From Chitinophagales bacterium (GTDB taxonomy: Bacteria > Bacteroidota > Bacteroidia > Chitinophagales > Chitinophagaceae), in assembly GCA_013297585.1 (NCBI GenBank), contig JAAFHG010000011.1, positions 1 to 22,868 of the forward strand: a stretch of 22,868 bases of DNA, given 5' to 3'. The notes beneath the pieces are model-generated. The model was not told where the DNA came from, did no database searches, and saw only the letters and a program-made list of their open reading frames with translations. Shown piece after piece: positions 7,975 through 16,295 of this stretch; position 1 is the stretch's first letter, and every line of letters starts with the position of its first letter. Position numbers and translations under genes: made by a program.

Positions 7975-9186
7975 ATGACATTTAACGACATGGGCGTAAT
8001 TAGCCCAATTTTAAAAGCCTTGCAAGAAGAAGGCTACACCCAACCTACACCTATTCAACAACAAGCTATTCCTGTAATTTTAGAGCAGAGCGATATTTTA
8101 GGCTGCGCTCAAACAGGTACCGGTAAAACTGCTGCTTTTGCCATCCCTATTTTACAATTGCTAGATGCACAAAAACAAAACAACAATACCAATACAGGTA
8201 TTAAAGTATTAATATTAACGCCTACTAGAGAGCTAGCCATACAAATTGGCGAAAGCTTTGTAGCATATGGTAGGCACTTACAACTAAAACATGTCGTAAT
8301 TTTTGGTGGTGTTTCGCAATTTCACCAAGTAGAAGCCTTAAAAAAGGGAATAGATATTGTAATTGCCACACCTGGGCGTTTATTAGACTTAATGAACCAA
8401 CGTTTTGTACACCTAAACAACCTTACCACCTTTGTTTTAGATGAAGCAGACAGAATGTTAGATATGGGCTTTGTGATGGACGTAAAACGCATTATTACCA
8501 AATTACCAGCTAAAAGACAAACCTTGTTTTTTTCGGCAACCATGCCACCCATTATTCAGCAATTAGCTAATAGTATTTTACAAAATCCAGTAATGGTAAA
8601 AGTATCACCTGTATCATCTACAGCCGATACCATAGATCAAAAAGTTTTTTTTGTAGATAAAGATGATAAGAAAAAGTTGTTAGTACATCTTTTGCAAGAT
8701 GTATCTATTGCTAGTGCGCTAGTATTTACCCGTACCAAGCACGGTGCTAATAAAATTGCCGAACACTTAACCAAATCGGGTATTGAAACGCAAGCAATAC
8801 ATGGCAACAAATCGCAAAACGCAAGGCAGCAAGCATTACAAAATTTTAAAAATGGTAGAAACCGCGTATTAGTTGCCACAGACATTGCCGCAAGAGGTAT
8901 TGATATAGACGAACTTTCGCACGTTATTAATTTTGAATTACCAAATATTCCAGAAACATATGTACACCGTATAGGCCGTACAGGACGTGCTGGTTTTAGC
9001 GGTAAGGCCTATTCTTTTTGCGATATGGAAGAAAAAATGTTTTTACGAGATATTCATAAAGTAATAGGTAAAACCTTACCAGTAGAAAAAGAACATCCCT
9101 ACGCAATGCCCGAAGTAACGCCTATAGTTACAACCTATGTAAAAGCACCATCGCAGCAGTTTAGAGGTAAAAAACGTAGGTTCTAG
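7975..9186 (+). CDS. rhlE: DEAD-box ATP-dependent RNA helicase, RhlE type
   Basis: 403 residues with all the family motifs in order. The Q motif is at ~3-32 ('GYTQPTPIQQQAIP'), Walker A 'AQTGTGKT' at 45-52, Ia 'PTREL' at 83-87, GG at 111-112 and 'TPGR' at 132-135. DEAD is at 156-159, SAT at 187-189, 'LVFTRTKHGA' at ~249-258, 'ATDIAARGID' at 301-310 and 'HRIGRTGR' at 331-338. After the second RecA domain there is only a short tail ending in the basic 'RGKKRRF', as in small RhlE-like helicases of Bacteroidota. It unwinds RNA duplexes at the cost of ATP; the family acts in ribosome assembly and RNA decay, often in the cold. The start is the first ATG just before the Q motif. It converges on the TonB receptor gene across a shared hairpin terminator. 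RhlE rather than another DEAD paralogue is my best reading. Confidence 0.93.
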   Translation: MTFNDMGVISPILKALQEEGYTQPTPIQQQAIPVILEQSDILGCAQTGTGKTAAFAIPILQLLDAQKQNNNTNTGIKVLILTPTRELAIQIGESFVAYGRHLQLKHVVIFGGVSQFHQVEALKKGIDIVIATPGRLLDLMNQRFVHLNNLTTFVLDEADRMLDMGFVMDVKRIITKLPAKRQTLFFSATMPPIIQQLANSILQNPVMVKVSPVSSTADTIDQKVFFVDKDDKKKLLVHLLQDVSIASALVFTRTKHGANKIAEHLTKSGIETQAIHGNKSQNARQQALQNFKNGRNRVLVATDIAARGIDIDELSHVINFELPNIPETYVHRIGRTGRAGFSGKAYSFCDMEEKMFLRDIHKVIGKTLPVEKEHPYAMPEVTPIVTTYVKAPSQQFRGKKRRF

Positions 9187-9343
9187 GTAATTTTAGGTGC
9201 TAGTTTTAAATTATGTCTGTGGTTAATGCACAGCACTTTCAAGCTGTAACCTTTACTATCATTTACCAAAAGCATGAAATAGCGTTGCAATAATATGGTG
9301 TTGCAGCGTTTCGGTTTAAAATCATTGATGCATTATTACACAA

Positions 9344-9379
9344 AACAATCCCAATTTGGTGTACCAAAGTGGGATTGTT
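9344..9379. terminator. Bidirectional hairpin between convergent genes
   Basis: A 16-base stem (AACAATCCCAATTTGG against CCAAAGTGGGATTGTT, one A/G mismatch) closes a TGTA loop. It lies between the helicase stop (9186) and the receptor stop (9410). T/A-rich flanks are present on both sides, so it can serve both convergent transcripts. Confidence 0.75.
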
Positions 9380-9409
9380 GGTTTATAACATTACACTTGC
9401 TACTATGCA

Positions 9410-11740
9410 TTATTTAAACACATATCTTGTACTTACACCTAAGTAAAAAGTGGCATTTGGTGCTCCAGGGTTATACACTTTAGGCAACTGCCCCGTGGGG
9501 GCGTTTACATTTAAAAAAGTAAACTGAGAGTTGCGCTGGCCTAATACATTATCTAAACCTGCATACACATCAAAACCCCATTTTTTAGGTTTAATACCCA
9601 CGGCCATATTACGCCATCCAAACTTAGTATTTAACAAGTTGTAAGCTGGTGAGTAGCTGGTATTATCTAGCTTTATGGGCATTCTATCGGTAAACATGTT
9701 AGTAACATTTAGGTAAGCACCTTGTTTTGTTTCTATATCAAACCCTATGTTAAGCAAATTAGGCGCTACACCAGTAACCTTTAAGCCAGAATAATCTCTT
9801 GTAAATTGGTTATTATTATTATCGCTTTTATAATCGCCATTTTTGCAGTCGTAATAAGAATACGTAATAAACGGGCGAAACAGATTAATAATACCTTTTG
9901 GGGGCATTAATGCATAGTTAAAAGATAGCTCGAAGCCATTGTTACGCACAGTACCAGCATTGGTTGTAATGGTGTAAAACGGTAAGCCATTAGCTGCACT
10001 AAAACTTTGACTTACTAATTTATCTGCAATTTCTACCGTAAAAAAAGACAACTCGTAAGTGAGCGATTTATTAAATGCATTACCCTTAGTACCTAGTTCA
10101 AAATTGCCACCACGTTCGGGCTGCACATCTGCATTTATGCTACCTAATTGTGTAATAATTACTTGGTTCATATTGGGTGGAGAGTAACCATCGCCATAAC
10201 TTACATAGGTAAGGTTGTTTTCACTGAACTTATGGGCAAGTACAATCCTTGGAGTAATTATTGGGGTAAATATTTTTTTGCCAGTACTATTTTTATATGT
10301 AGCAGTAGTGGTACGCATATCGGTAATATCATACTCAATATAATTACTACTTATACCACCAGTAACGGTGGTTTTATCATCTATTTGTAACTCAAGCTGC
10401 GCAAAAGTGCTCCATGTAATAGGCTTTAACTCGTAATCTGCTATTAGGTTGCCAAGTATACCCGCCGTTTGCGCATATGTTTTTTGGTAATTTATATTTT
10501 TATATACTTCGCCACCAAAACTTAACCGTGCAGGCTTTGCCCCAAAGTGGGTGCTTAATGTAAAGGCTGTTCTTGCCCCAAATTTGTTTTTATACGCTTT
10601 GGCAAAGCTATTGCCAAGTGGGTTATTAATAGTTTGTGTAGTAATAAATACACTAGTTCTATTACTAAAAATATCAGTGAATTTGTACTCCTGTGTAAGG
10701 CTTATTCTTGCGCTTTCTATGGCTACTAGTGCATTGTTTTTAATATAATCGGCATCAGCACTATCAGGGTGGTTTAAGAAGTTAAGGCTATCTAACTGGC
10801 CTGCCAATAAATCGTGTGTTTTAGTATAGCTTCCATACACAAAAAAGCTCCTCTTTTCATCGTTATACACATCGGCATTAACACTTAAAAAATCTTTTAC
10901 CGAGCGGTGGTGCATTCTAAAACCATCTAGCACTTGATGACCATAGTTAATAAGCAGATTGGTTTTATCGGTACCTACACCAAAAGTGGTATTGGTACGG
11001 CGCAGGCCATAAGCACCCGCAACATAAGATTGTAATAACGATGTACCAAGTGGTGCTTTTTGGTTAAACATGGTAATAACACCAGCAATACCAGTACCAT
11101 ATATACTAGATGATGGCCCTTTAAACACCTCTACCCTACCAAGATTATCAAAATCAACATCGTCTAACGTTGTGCTACCATCAGCATCGGTAAGTGGAAT
11201 ATCGTTTAAGTAAGCCTTGTAGCCAATGCCATTATTGTTAGTTTGATTGCCATAACCACGCATAACGATGCGTGTACCACCTGTTGCGGTTCGTTTTTCC
11301 ATACGTACACCCGATAATAAGTTGAGCGTATTTTGTAATAATACACCATTATGCCTGTCAAAATCTCGCTGTGTAATAGTACCAATAGAACCAGGTGAAT
11401 TAAGTGTTTTGCGCTGTGTAGATAGGCCAATTACTTGTACCTCGTTCATTAAAATGTTAGATGGCTCAAGAAAAATAAGTAACACATCGTTTTTGCTAGT
11501 AATTAATACTTCTTTGGCTAAATAGCCATTACTGCTAACCTCTAGTTTGTTTTTAGTAGTTACTAGCAGCAATTCAAATACACCATAATTGTTGGTAATA
11601 ATTGCCTGATTGTTATAAATAACTATGGCAGCAGGTATGGGCTGGTTGGTTTCGTTATCTCGTACCAAGCCTTTTATTTTTTGCTGCCCCAATACAGATG
11701 TGGTAGCAGCTAGTAATAATAATAAAGCAAAAAGCCGCAT
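9410..11740 (-). CDS. TonB-dependent outer-membrane receptor
   Basis: 776 residues from the ATG at 11740, which gives a compact signal peptide (MRLFALLLLLAATTSVLGQ). An in-frame ATG at 11785 would place the start inside the 3' end of the RNase P RNA and spoil the signal peptide, so I rejected it. Residues ~21-95 are a carboxypeptidase-regulatory-like beta domain ('IKGLVRDNETNQPIPAAIV'). A TonB-box-like 'NEVQVIG' lies at 99-105. The plug spans ~110-228 ('RGYGNQ', 'VEVFKGPSSSIYGTGIAG'), and a 22-strand barrel follows, ending 'TRYVFK'. The class imports iron chelates, vitamins or other large solutes using energy from TonB/ExbBD. The plug resembles siderophore receptors more than SusC, and no SusD gene follows, so iron-chelate uptake is the better guess. 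No Fur site is evident. The start is 31 bases after rnpB on the same strand. Confidence 0.92.
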   Translation of the reverse strand: MRLFALLLLLAATTSVLGQQKIKGLVRDNETNQPIPAAIVIYNNQAIITNNYGVFELLLVTTKNKLEVSSNGYLAKEVLITSKNDVLLIFLEPSNILMNEVQVIGLSTQRKTLNSPGSIGTITQRDFDRHNGVLLQNTLNLLSGVRMEKRTATGGTRIVMRGYGNQTNNNGIGYKAYLNDIPLTDADGSTTLDDVDFDNLGRVEVFKGPSSSIYGTGIAGVITMFNQKAPLGTSLLQSYVAGAYGLRRTNTTFGVGTDKTNLLINYGHQVLDGFRMHHRSVKDFLSVNADVYNDEKRSFFVYGSYTKTHDLLAGQLDSLNFLNHPDSADADYIKNNALVAIESARISLTQEYKFTDIFSNRTSVFITTQTINNPLGNSFAKAYKNKFGARTAFTLSTHFGAKPARLSFGGEVYKNINYQKTYAQTAGILGNLIADYELKPITWSTFAQLELQIDDKTTVTGGISSNYIEYDITDMRTTTATYKNSTGKKIFTPIITPRIVLAHKFSENNLTYVSYGDGYSPPNMNQVIITQLGSINADVQPERGGNFELGTKGNAFNKSLTYELSFFTVEIADKLVSQSFSAANGLPFYTITTNAGTVRNNGFELSFNYALMPPKGIINLFRPFITYSYYDCKNGDYKSDNNNNQFTRDYSGLKVTGVAPNLLNIGFDIETKQGAYLNVTNMFTDRMPIKLDNTSYSPAYNLLNTKFGWRNMAVGIKPKKWGFDVYAGLDNVLGQRNSQFTFLNVNAPTGQLPKVYNPGAPNATFYLGVSTRYVFK

Positions 11741-11771
11741 ATTAATAACTGAGATTAATTTTATAAAAAAA

Positions 11772-12129
11772 GCTACAAACCTCATAAGCCGGATTCTGTT
11801 TTTACACTATCATTTATCTACGATAAGCATTACTGCTTACCTGTTGCTGCCTACCCTGATGCATCGAACGAGCCGCTCTTAAGCGCATCTATACGTGGCA
11901 TTACAGTACCTAAGGTTTACCCCCGCCTAGCATTACTGCTAAGCGTTGTAGGCTCTTACCCTACATTTTCACCCTCATCTCGCAACCGTAATGTTGCAAG
12001 ACAGTTATTTTCTGTGGCACTCTCTCTTTTTGCTTGCGCAAAAGCCGGCTATTCACCGGTAGGTTGCCCTTTACTGTCCAGACTTTCCTTTCTAAAAACT
12101 AGTTTAGAACGATAGTTCGGGTTTGTAGC
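11772..12129 (-). ncRNA. rnpB: RNase P RNA (bacterial type A)
   Basis: Read on the minus strand, the 358-base RNA begins and ends with complementary P1 arms (GCTACAAACC and GGTTTGTAGC). It contains the conserved core pieces: GAAAGGAAAGTCTGGAC (5' side of P4 and its flank), AGGGTGAAAATGTAGGGTA with AAGAGCCTAC, AGATAAATGAT, and ACAGAATCCGGCTTATG (3' side of P4). With the RnpA protein it cleaves 5' leaders from pre-tRNAs. The P1 3' arm is followed directly by TTTTTTT, which with the P1 stem could act as a terminator. A -7-like TAACTTCG lies five bases before the 5' end. Two internal hairpins carry the same 12-base sequence (see findings). Confidence 0.95.
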
Positions 12130-12133
12130 ACGG

Positions 12134-12141
12134 CGAAGTTA
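12134..12141 (-). promoter_or_regulatory. Putative rnpB -7 element (TAACTTCG)
   Basis: On the minus strand TAACTTCG differs from TAnnTTTG at one base. It ends five bases before the first base of the P1 stem, the expected distance to a transcription start. The -33 region is weak. Confidence 0.45.
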
Positions 12142-12313
12142 GCATCTAAAACTTTATCAGTAATATGGACTTTATAACAGTGCCTTATTGCACAATACAA
12201 AAACAAAATATGATTACGTTAGTGCACTTTCACGAAATAAAATAGCCAATTCAAAGAAAAATAGTTTTTAATAAAATATTTCATCTAAATTTATTACGCC
12301 TAATTGTTTTGCA

Positions 12314-12334
12314 TGTAACAGATTTAATGTTACA
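12314..12334. promoter_or_regulatory. 21-base dyad upstream of the sensor kinase
   Basis: TGTAACA, seven bases, then TGTTACA form a perfect 7-base inverted repeat that ends 26 bases before the kinase ATG. The size and symmetry suit the operator of a dimeric regulator. A small leader hairpin is the alternative. No -7 consensus match is evident nearby. Confidence 0.35.
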
Positions 12335-12360
12335 ACAGAAAAAGCCACATCCTAAAAAAA

Positions 12361-15300
12361 ATGACTACCGAATTCAACTACCTTTTACCAATATTCGATG
12401 TAATCCCCTTGCCATGCATCGTATTATATCTCAACAATTCACAGTATACAATTAAAAACGTTAATACCGCTTACGAGAACTTAACCAATACCAAAAAAGC
12501 GCAGTTGGTTGATAAAAATTTATCGATAGTATTTCTTACAAATAATACAACCGAACCCACCCCACAAGTATATACAGCCATTACAGCTGCCATAAATACA
12601 GTAATTACAACTAAACTAAGTATTAAGCTTAGTGATGTAACACTTAATATTACTGATGACGAAACCATGCACAGCTGTGCAGAACTTGCGCCTTTACTTA
12701 CAAAAAGTGGCGACATTGCCGCCATCCTACTATCATTTACAGATATTAAAAGTAGTACACAAATTAATGCTATTGATACTATTAAAAGTAACCAAACAGC
12801 CATTATAAACAGTACAGATGATATTATATTTTCGGTAGACAAGAACTTTAGATTAGTTACTATTAATAATACATACCAGCAACTTTTACATGCCATTACC
12901 GGGCGTTTAGAAAAAGAGGGCGACGAAATATTTACAGGTAGGCTTGGAAAAGAACTTACCAACAAATGGAAAACGTACTTCGAAAAAGCGTTTAAAGGAG
13001 AAAAGTTTAGCATACAAGAAGCCATTTACAATCCTTTTAAGGGCTATAAACAATATGGACTTATTAATTTTAATCCCGTATTTAATGCTAATGGCACCGT
13101 AGATTCTGTTGCATGCTTTGCTAAAGATATTACCGCATCTACGGTGAGTTTTTTAGAACTTGAAAAATCGAAAATTGAACTGGAAAAAATTTTCACAGCA
13201 AGCTTAGATGTTATTTGTGCAGTAGATGGTAACAATATTTTTATAAAAGTGAGTGCTGCATCGCTGCAAGTATGGGGCTATTTACCAGAAGAAATGATAG
13301 GACACTCTATTTTCGAATTTATACACCCAAGCTATCAACAAGCAACATTATCAATAATTAAAGATATAAGAGAAAGTAGCACTACTATAAACTTTGAAAA
13401 CAAATACATAAAAAAAGATGGCTCAGTTGCCACTATAGAATGGAGCGCAAGTTGGGATGCGAAAGAACAAATACGCTATGGTGTTGCAAGAGATATTACA
13501 CAGAAAAAGAAAAATGAAATTGCTTTGATTGAATCGGAAAAACAATACAAGCATCTTTTTGAAAATAGCCCATTGCCTATGTATATATGCGACTTTGCAA
13601 CTAAAAAAATATTAAACTGCAATAACGAAGCGCTTGAATTGTATGGCTATACAAGAGAACATTTTTTAGGGCTAACTACTTTTGATATTGGGCTTACCGA
13701 GGATATGCCCTTACTATTAGCCACCGCGGCTAATAAAGAGGCATATAATGAAATTTATAAAAATATTATAAAACATAAGAAAAAGAATGGCGATATTATA
13801 CAAGTAAGTATTCATGAACATTTCTTAAATTATCATGGCGCAAAAGCATCGCTTGTACTAGTAAACGATATTACTGAAAAACTGAAGATAGAAAATGCCA
13901 TAAAGCAAACCAATGAGCGCTACGAATATGTATTAAAAGCTACATCGGATGCTATTTGGGATTGGGATTTAGAAAAAGATACCATTTTATGGGGCGAGGG
14001 ACTAGAAACCTTATTTGGCTATAATATTCAGGTATTCACACAAGGCGGTATTAACCTACACACAAGCCTTATTCACCCAAGTGATATACAACGCTTGAAT
14101 GAAAGTTTTGTACGTATTGTAAAAAGTAACCAAACCAATTGGGAAGAAAACTATCGGTTTAAAAAGGCAGACGGTAACTACGCTTATATAATAGATAAAG
14201 GCTTTGTAATAAGAAACGAAGCTGGCAAAACCATAAGAATTGTGGGTGCAAAAAGAGATATTACAAGTTATAGATATTTAAACGAACTCGAAAAACTTGA
14301 ACGCAACATTTTAGCAGCAGGCAAAATAGGCGACAAAAATGTAGGTGAAACACTCAAAATGTATTTATTAGGACTTGAAGCATTGCATCCTAATATGATT
14401 TGTTCTATCAATGAAAAAAAAGGGAATCAACTATTTCATCTTGCAGCACCATCGCTACCGCAGGGCTTTATAGATAAAGCTAATGGTATTAGTATAGGCA
14501 ACAATGTAGGTTCGTGCGGTACAGCTAGCTACTTAAAAGAAAAAGTAATTGTAAGCGATACAGCTAACGACCCACACTGGGCAGATATAAAAGAGGTAGC
14601 AAAAGCATACAATTTGGCTGCTTGCTGGTCGTACCCAATAATTAGCCAACAAAATGAAGTAATTGGCACCTTTGCCGTGTACCACAATTTTATTAAAACA
14701 CCTAGCGAGCAGGAAGAAAATACCATTAACAGGGCCGTAAGTATTATACAAATAATTTTAGAAAACGCTATAAGAACATATGCTTTAGAAGAAAGCAACC
14801 TGCGCTATAAGTATGTAACAAAAGCTACAACAGATGCTATTTATGATTGGGATTTAGAGAAGGATATTTTATTTTTAGGTGATATTTTTTCCACAATTTT
14901 TGGATGGCGCAATGATGAAATTCAAGAAAAAAAGAAACTTTGGAGCCATCTTATTCACTTAGAAGATAGAGACAAAGTGGTAGAGAGTTTACTACAAGCC
15001 GTACACGGCACCGCTAGCAACTGGCACAGCGAGTACCGCTTTTTAAAAGCAGACGGGACTTATGCATATGTGGTTGACAGAGCTTATATTATTAGAAACA
15101 ATAGCGGCAAAGCAGTAAGAATTGTTGGTGCTAAAAGAGATGTAACCAATAGAAACAAAGAAATATTACGATTAAAACTTTTAGAATCAGTAATTCTAAA
15201 TACAAGTGATGCTATTGTAATTACCCAAGCAGAACCTACAAGCTTACCCGGCCCGGAGATAGTATATGTAAACAATGCCTTTACAATTATGACTGGTTAT

Positions 15301-16197
15301 ACAGCCGAGGAAATTATTGGTAAAACGCCAAGAATATTACAGGGTACCAAAACAGACCAAAACGAACTAGATGTACTACGAAACGCACTAAAAAAATGGG
15401 AAGCCGTTTCTGTTACATTGCTAAATTACAGAAAAGATGGTAGTGAATTTTGGGTAAATATTAGTATAAGCCCTGTTGCCAATGAAAAAGGATGGTACAC
15501 GCATTGGATAGCTATACAAAGAGATGTTACCGAAAAAGTTCTTGAGCACCAAAAGTTTAATAAAGCCATTATTAAAACACAGGAAGATGAGCGATACGAA
15601 ATTGGTGGCGAACTACATGATAATGTGTGCCAAATACTTACCAGTAGCCAAATAAGTTTAAAAATGCTGCGCAAGTATTTACCTGAACAAGACCAACATC
15701 GCCTTAATGAAAGCCTAGAGCAAATAGCACTTGCTACACATGAAATAAGAAACTTATCGCACCGCCTTGCACCAGCATTTTTTACCGATACCACTATTGA
15801 AGAAGCATTTACTAACTTGGTGCGTACATTTAATATCGAAAATAATTATCAAATTAGTATATACTTTGATGATGCGTTTAAACAGCAACCCGCAAAACGA
15901 GAATTTCAATTAAACATGTATCGTATTTTGCAAGAACAATTAAAAAATATTTTAAAACATGCAAAAGCCACCATCATTAAAGTAACTGGTACAGTTGAAG
16001 GAAGTAGCCTGAAAATAGTTGTTTTAGACAATGGCGTAGGCTTTGATATTAACAATGTAAAAAATGGTATTGGCCTTGCCAATATGAAGCGCAGGGCAGA
16101 ACTGTTTTCTGGTATATTCAACATCCAGTCTGCTATTAACCAAGGGTGTATACTTACCATAGAAGTGCCCGTTAAAGAAATAACCGAGCAGTTTTAA
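12361..16197 (+). CDS. Soluble multi-PAS/GAF sensor histidine kinase
   Basis: 1278 residues with no signal peptide or membrane helix, so cytoplasmic. I count seven PAS domains, at about residues 8-125, 145-258, 275-385, 395-505, 520-635, 815-930 and 940-1060. Most end in the typical [KR]-D-[IV]-T. One GAF domain (about 640-800, 'GSCGTASYLKEKVIVSD' and 'AACWSYPI') sits between PAS5 and PAS6. The catalytic part is of HisKA_3 type: 'GGELHDNVCQIL' with phospho-acceptor His1086. An HATPase domain follows (~1170-1275) with the Asn box 'QEQLKNILKHAKA', 'VLDNGVGFD' and 'GIGLANMKRRAE'. HisKA_3 kinases normally phosphorylate a NarL/LuxR-type regulator, and none is present in the window. The ligands of the sensor domains are unknown. 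PAS7 has a LOV-like 'GKTPRILQG' with Pro990 where the flavin-binding Cys would be. Neighbours are rnpB (divergent) and an Smr gene (convergent). Confidence 0.93.
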   Translation: MTTEFNYLLPIFDVIPLPCIVLYLNNSQYTIKNVNTAYENLTNTKKAQLVDKNLSIVFLTNNTTEPTPQVYTAITAAINTVITTKLSIKLSDVTLNITDDETMHSCAELAPLLTKSGDIAAILLSFTDIKSSTQINAIDTIKSNQTAIINSTDDIIFSVDKNFRLVTINNTYQQLLHAITGRLEKEGDEIFTGRLGKELTNKWKTYFEKAFKGEKFSIQEAIYNPFKGYKQYGLINFNPVFNANGTVDSVACFAKDITASTVSFLELEKSKIELEKIFTASLDVICAVDGNNIFIKVSAASLQVWGYLPEEMIGHSIFEFIHPSYQQATLSIIKDIRESSTTINFENKYIKKDGSVATIEWSASWDAKEQIRYGVARDITQKKKNEIALIESEKQYKHLFENSPLPMYICDFATKKILNCNNEALELYGYTREHFLGLTTFDIGLTEDMPLLLATAANKEAYNEIYKNIIKHKKKNGDIIQVSIHEHFLNYHGAKASLVLVNDITEKLKIENAIKQTNERYEYVLKATSDAIWDWDLEKDTILWGEGLETLFGYNIQVFTQGGINLHTSLIHPSDIQRLNESFVRIVKSNQTNWEENYRFKKADGNYAYIIDKGFVIRNEAGKTIRIVGAKRDITSYRYLNELEKLERNILAAGKIGDKNVGETLKMYLLGLEALHPNMICSINEKKGNQLFHLAAPSLPQGFIDKANGISIGNNVGSCGTASYLKEKVIVSDTANDPHWADIKEVAKAYNLAACWSYPIISQQNEVIGTFAVYHNFIKTPSEQEENTINRAVSIIQIILENAIRTYALEESNLRYKYVTKATTDAIYDWDLEKDILFLGDIFSTIFGWRNDEIQEKKKLWSHLIHLEDRDKVVESLLQAVHGTASNWHSEYRFLKADGTYAYVVDRAYIIRNNSGKAVRIVGAKRDVTNRNKEILRLKLLESVILNTSDAIVITQAEPTSLPGPEIVYVNNAFTIMTGYTAEEIIGKTPRILQGTKTDQNELDVLRNALKKWEAVSVTLLNYRKDGSEFWVNISISPVANEKGWYTHWIAIQRDVTEKVLEHQKFNKAIIKTQEDERYEIGGELHDNVCQILTSSQISLKMLRKYLPEQDQHRLNESLEQIALATHEIRNLSHRLAPAFFTDTTIEEAFTNLVRTFNIENNYQISIYFDDAFKQQPAKREFQLNMYRILQEQLKNILKHAKATIIKVTGTVEGSSLKIVVLDNGVGFDINNVKNGIGLANMKRRAELFSGIFNIQSAINQGCILTIEVPVKEITEQF

Positions 16198-16295
16198 CCT
16201 ATTATTTACAGCTGAAATTGTGTAACAATTTTCATAAAACAAAAACCACCTTTGTTTTTTGGCAAAAGCGCTGCTCCTTTTTTTTATGCCTTTGC

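Noticed and set aside
11741..11785. Fifteen-codon N-terminal extension of the TonB receptor
   Set aside because: It would start inside the rnpB 3' end; the ATG at 11740 gives a normal signal peptide.
12471..13025. 184-codon minus-strand frame inside the kinase gene
   Set aside because: Its hydrophobic translation is the mirror of the kinase coding sequence, which has clear PAS homology on the plus strand.
16198..16295. Possible terminator between the kinase and Smr genes
   Set aside because: The AAATTGT/ACAATTT stem at 16215-16231 is short and AT-only with no T-run; nearby T-rich tracts lack a clear stem.
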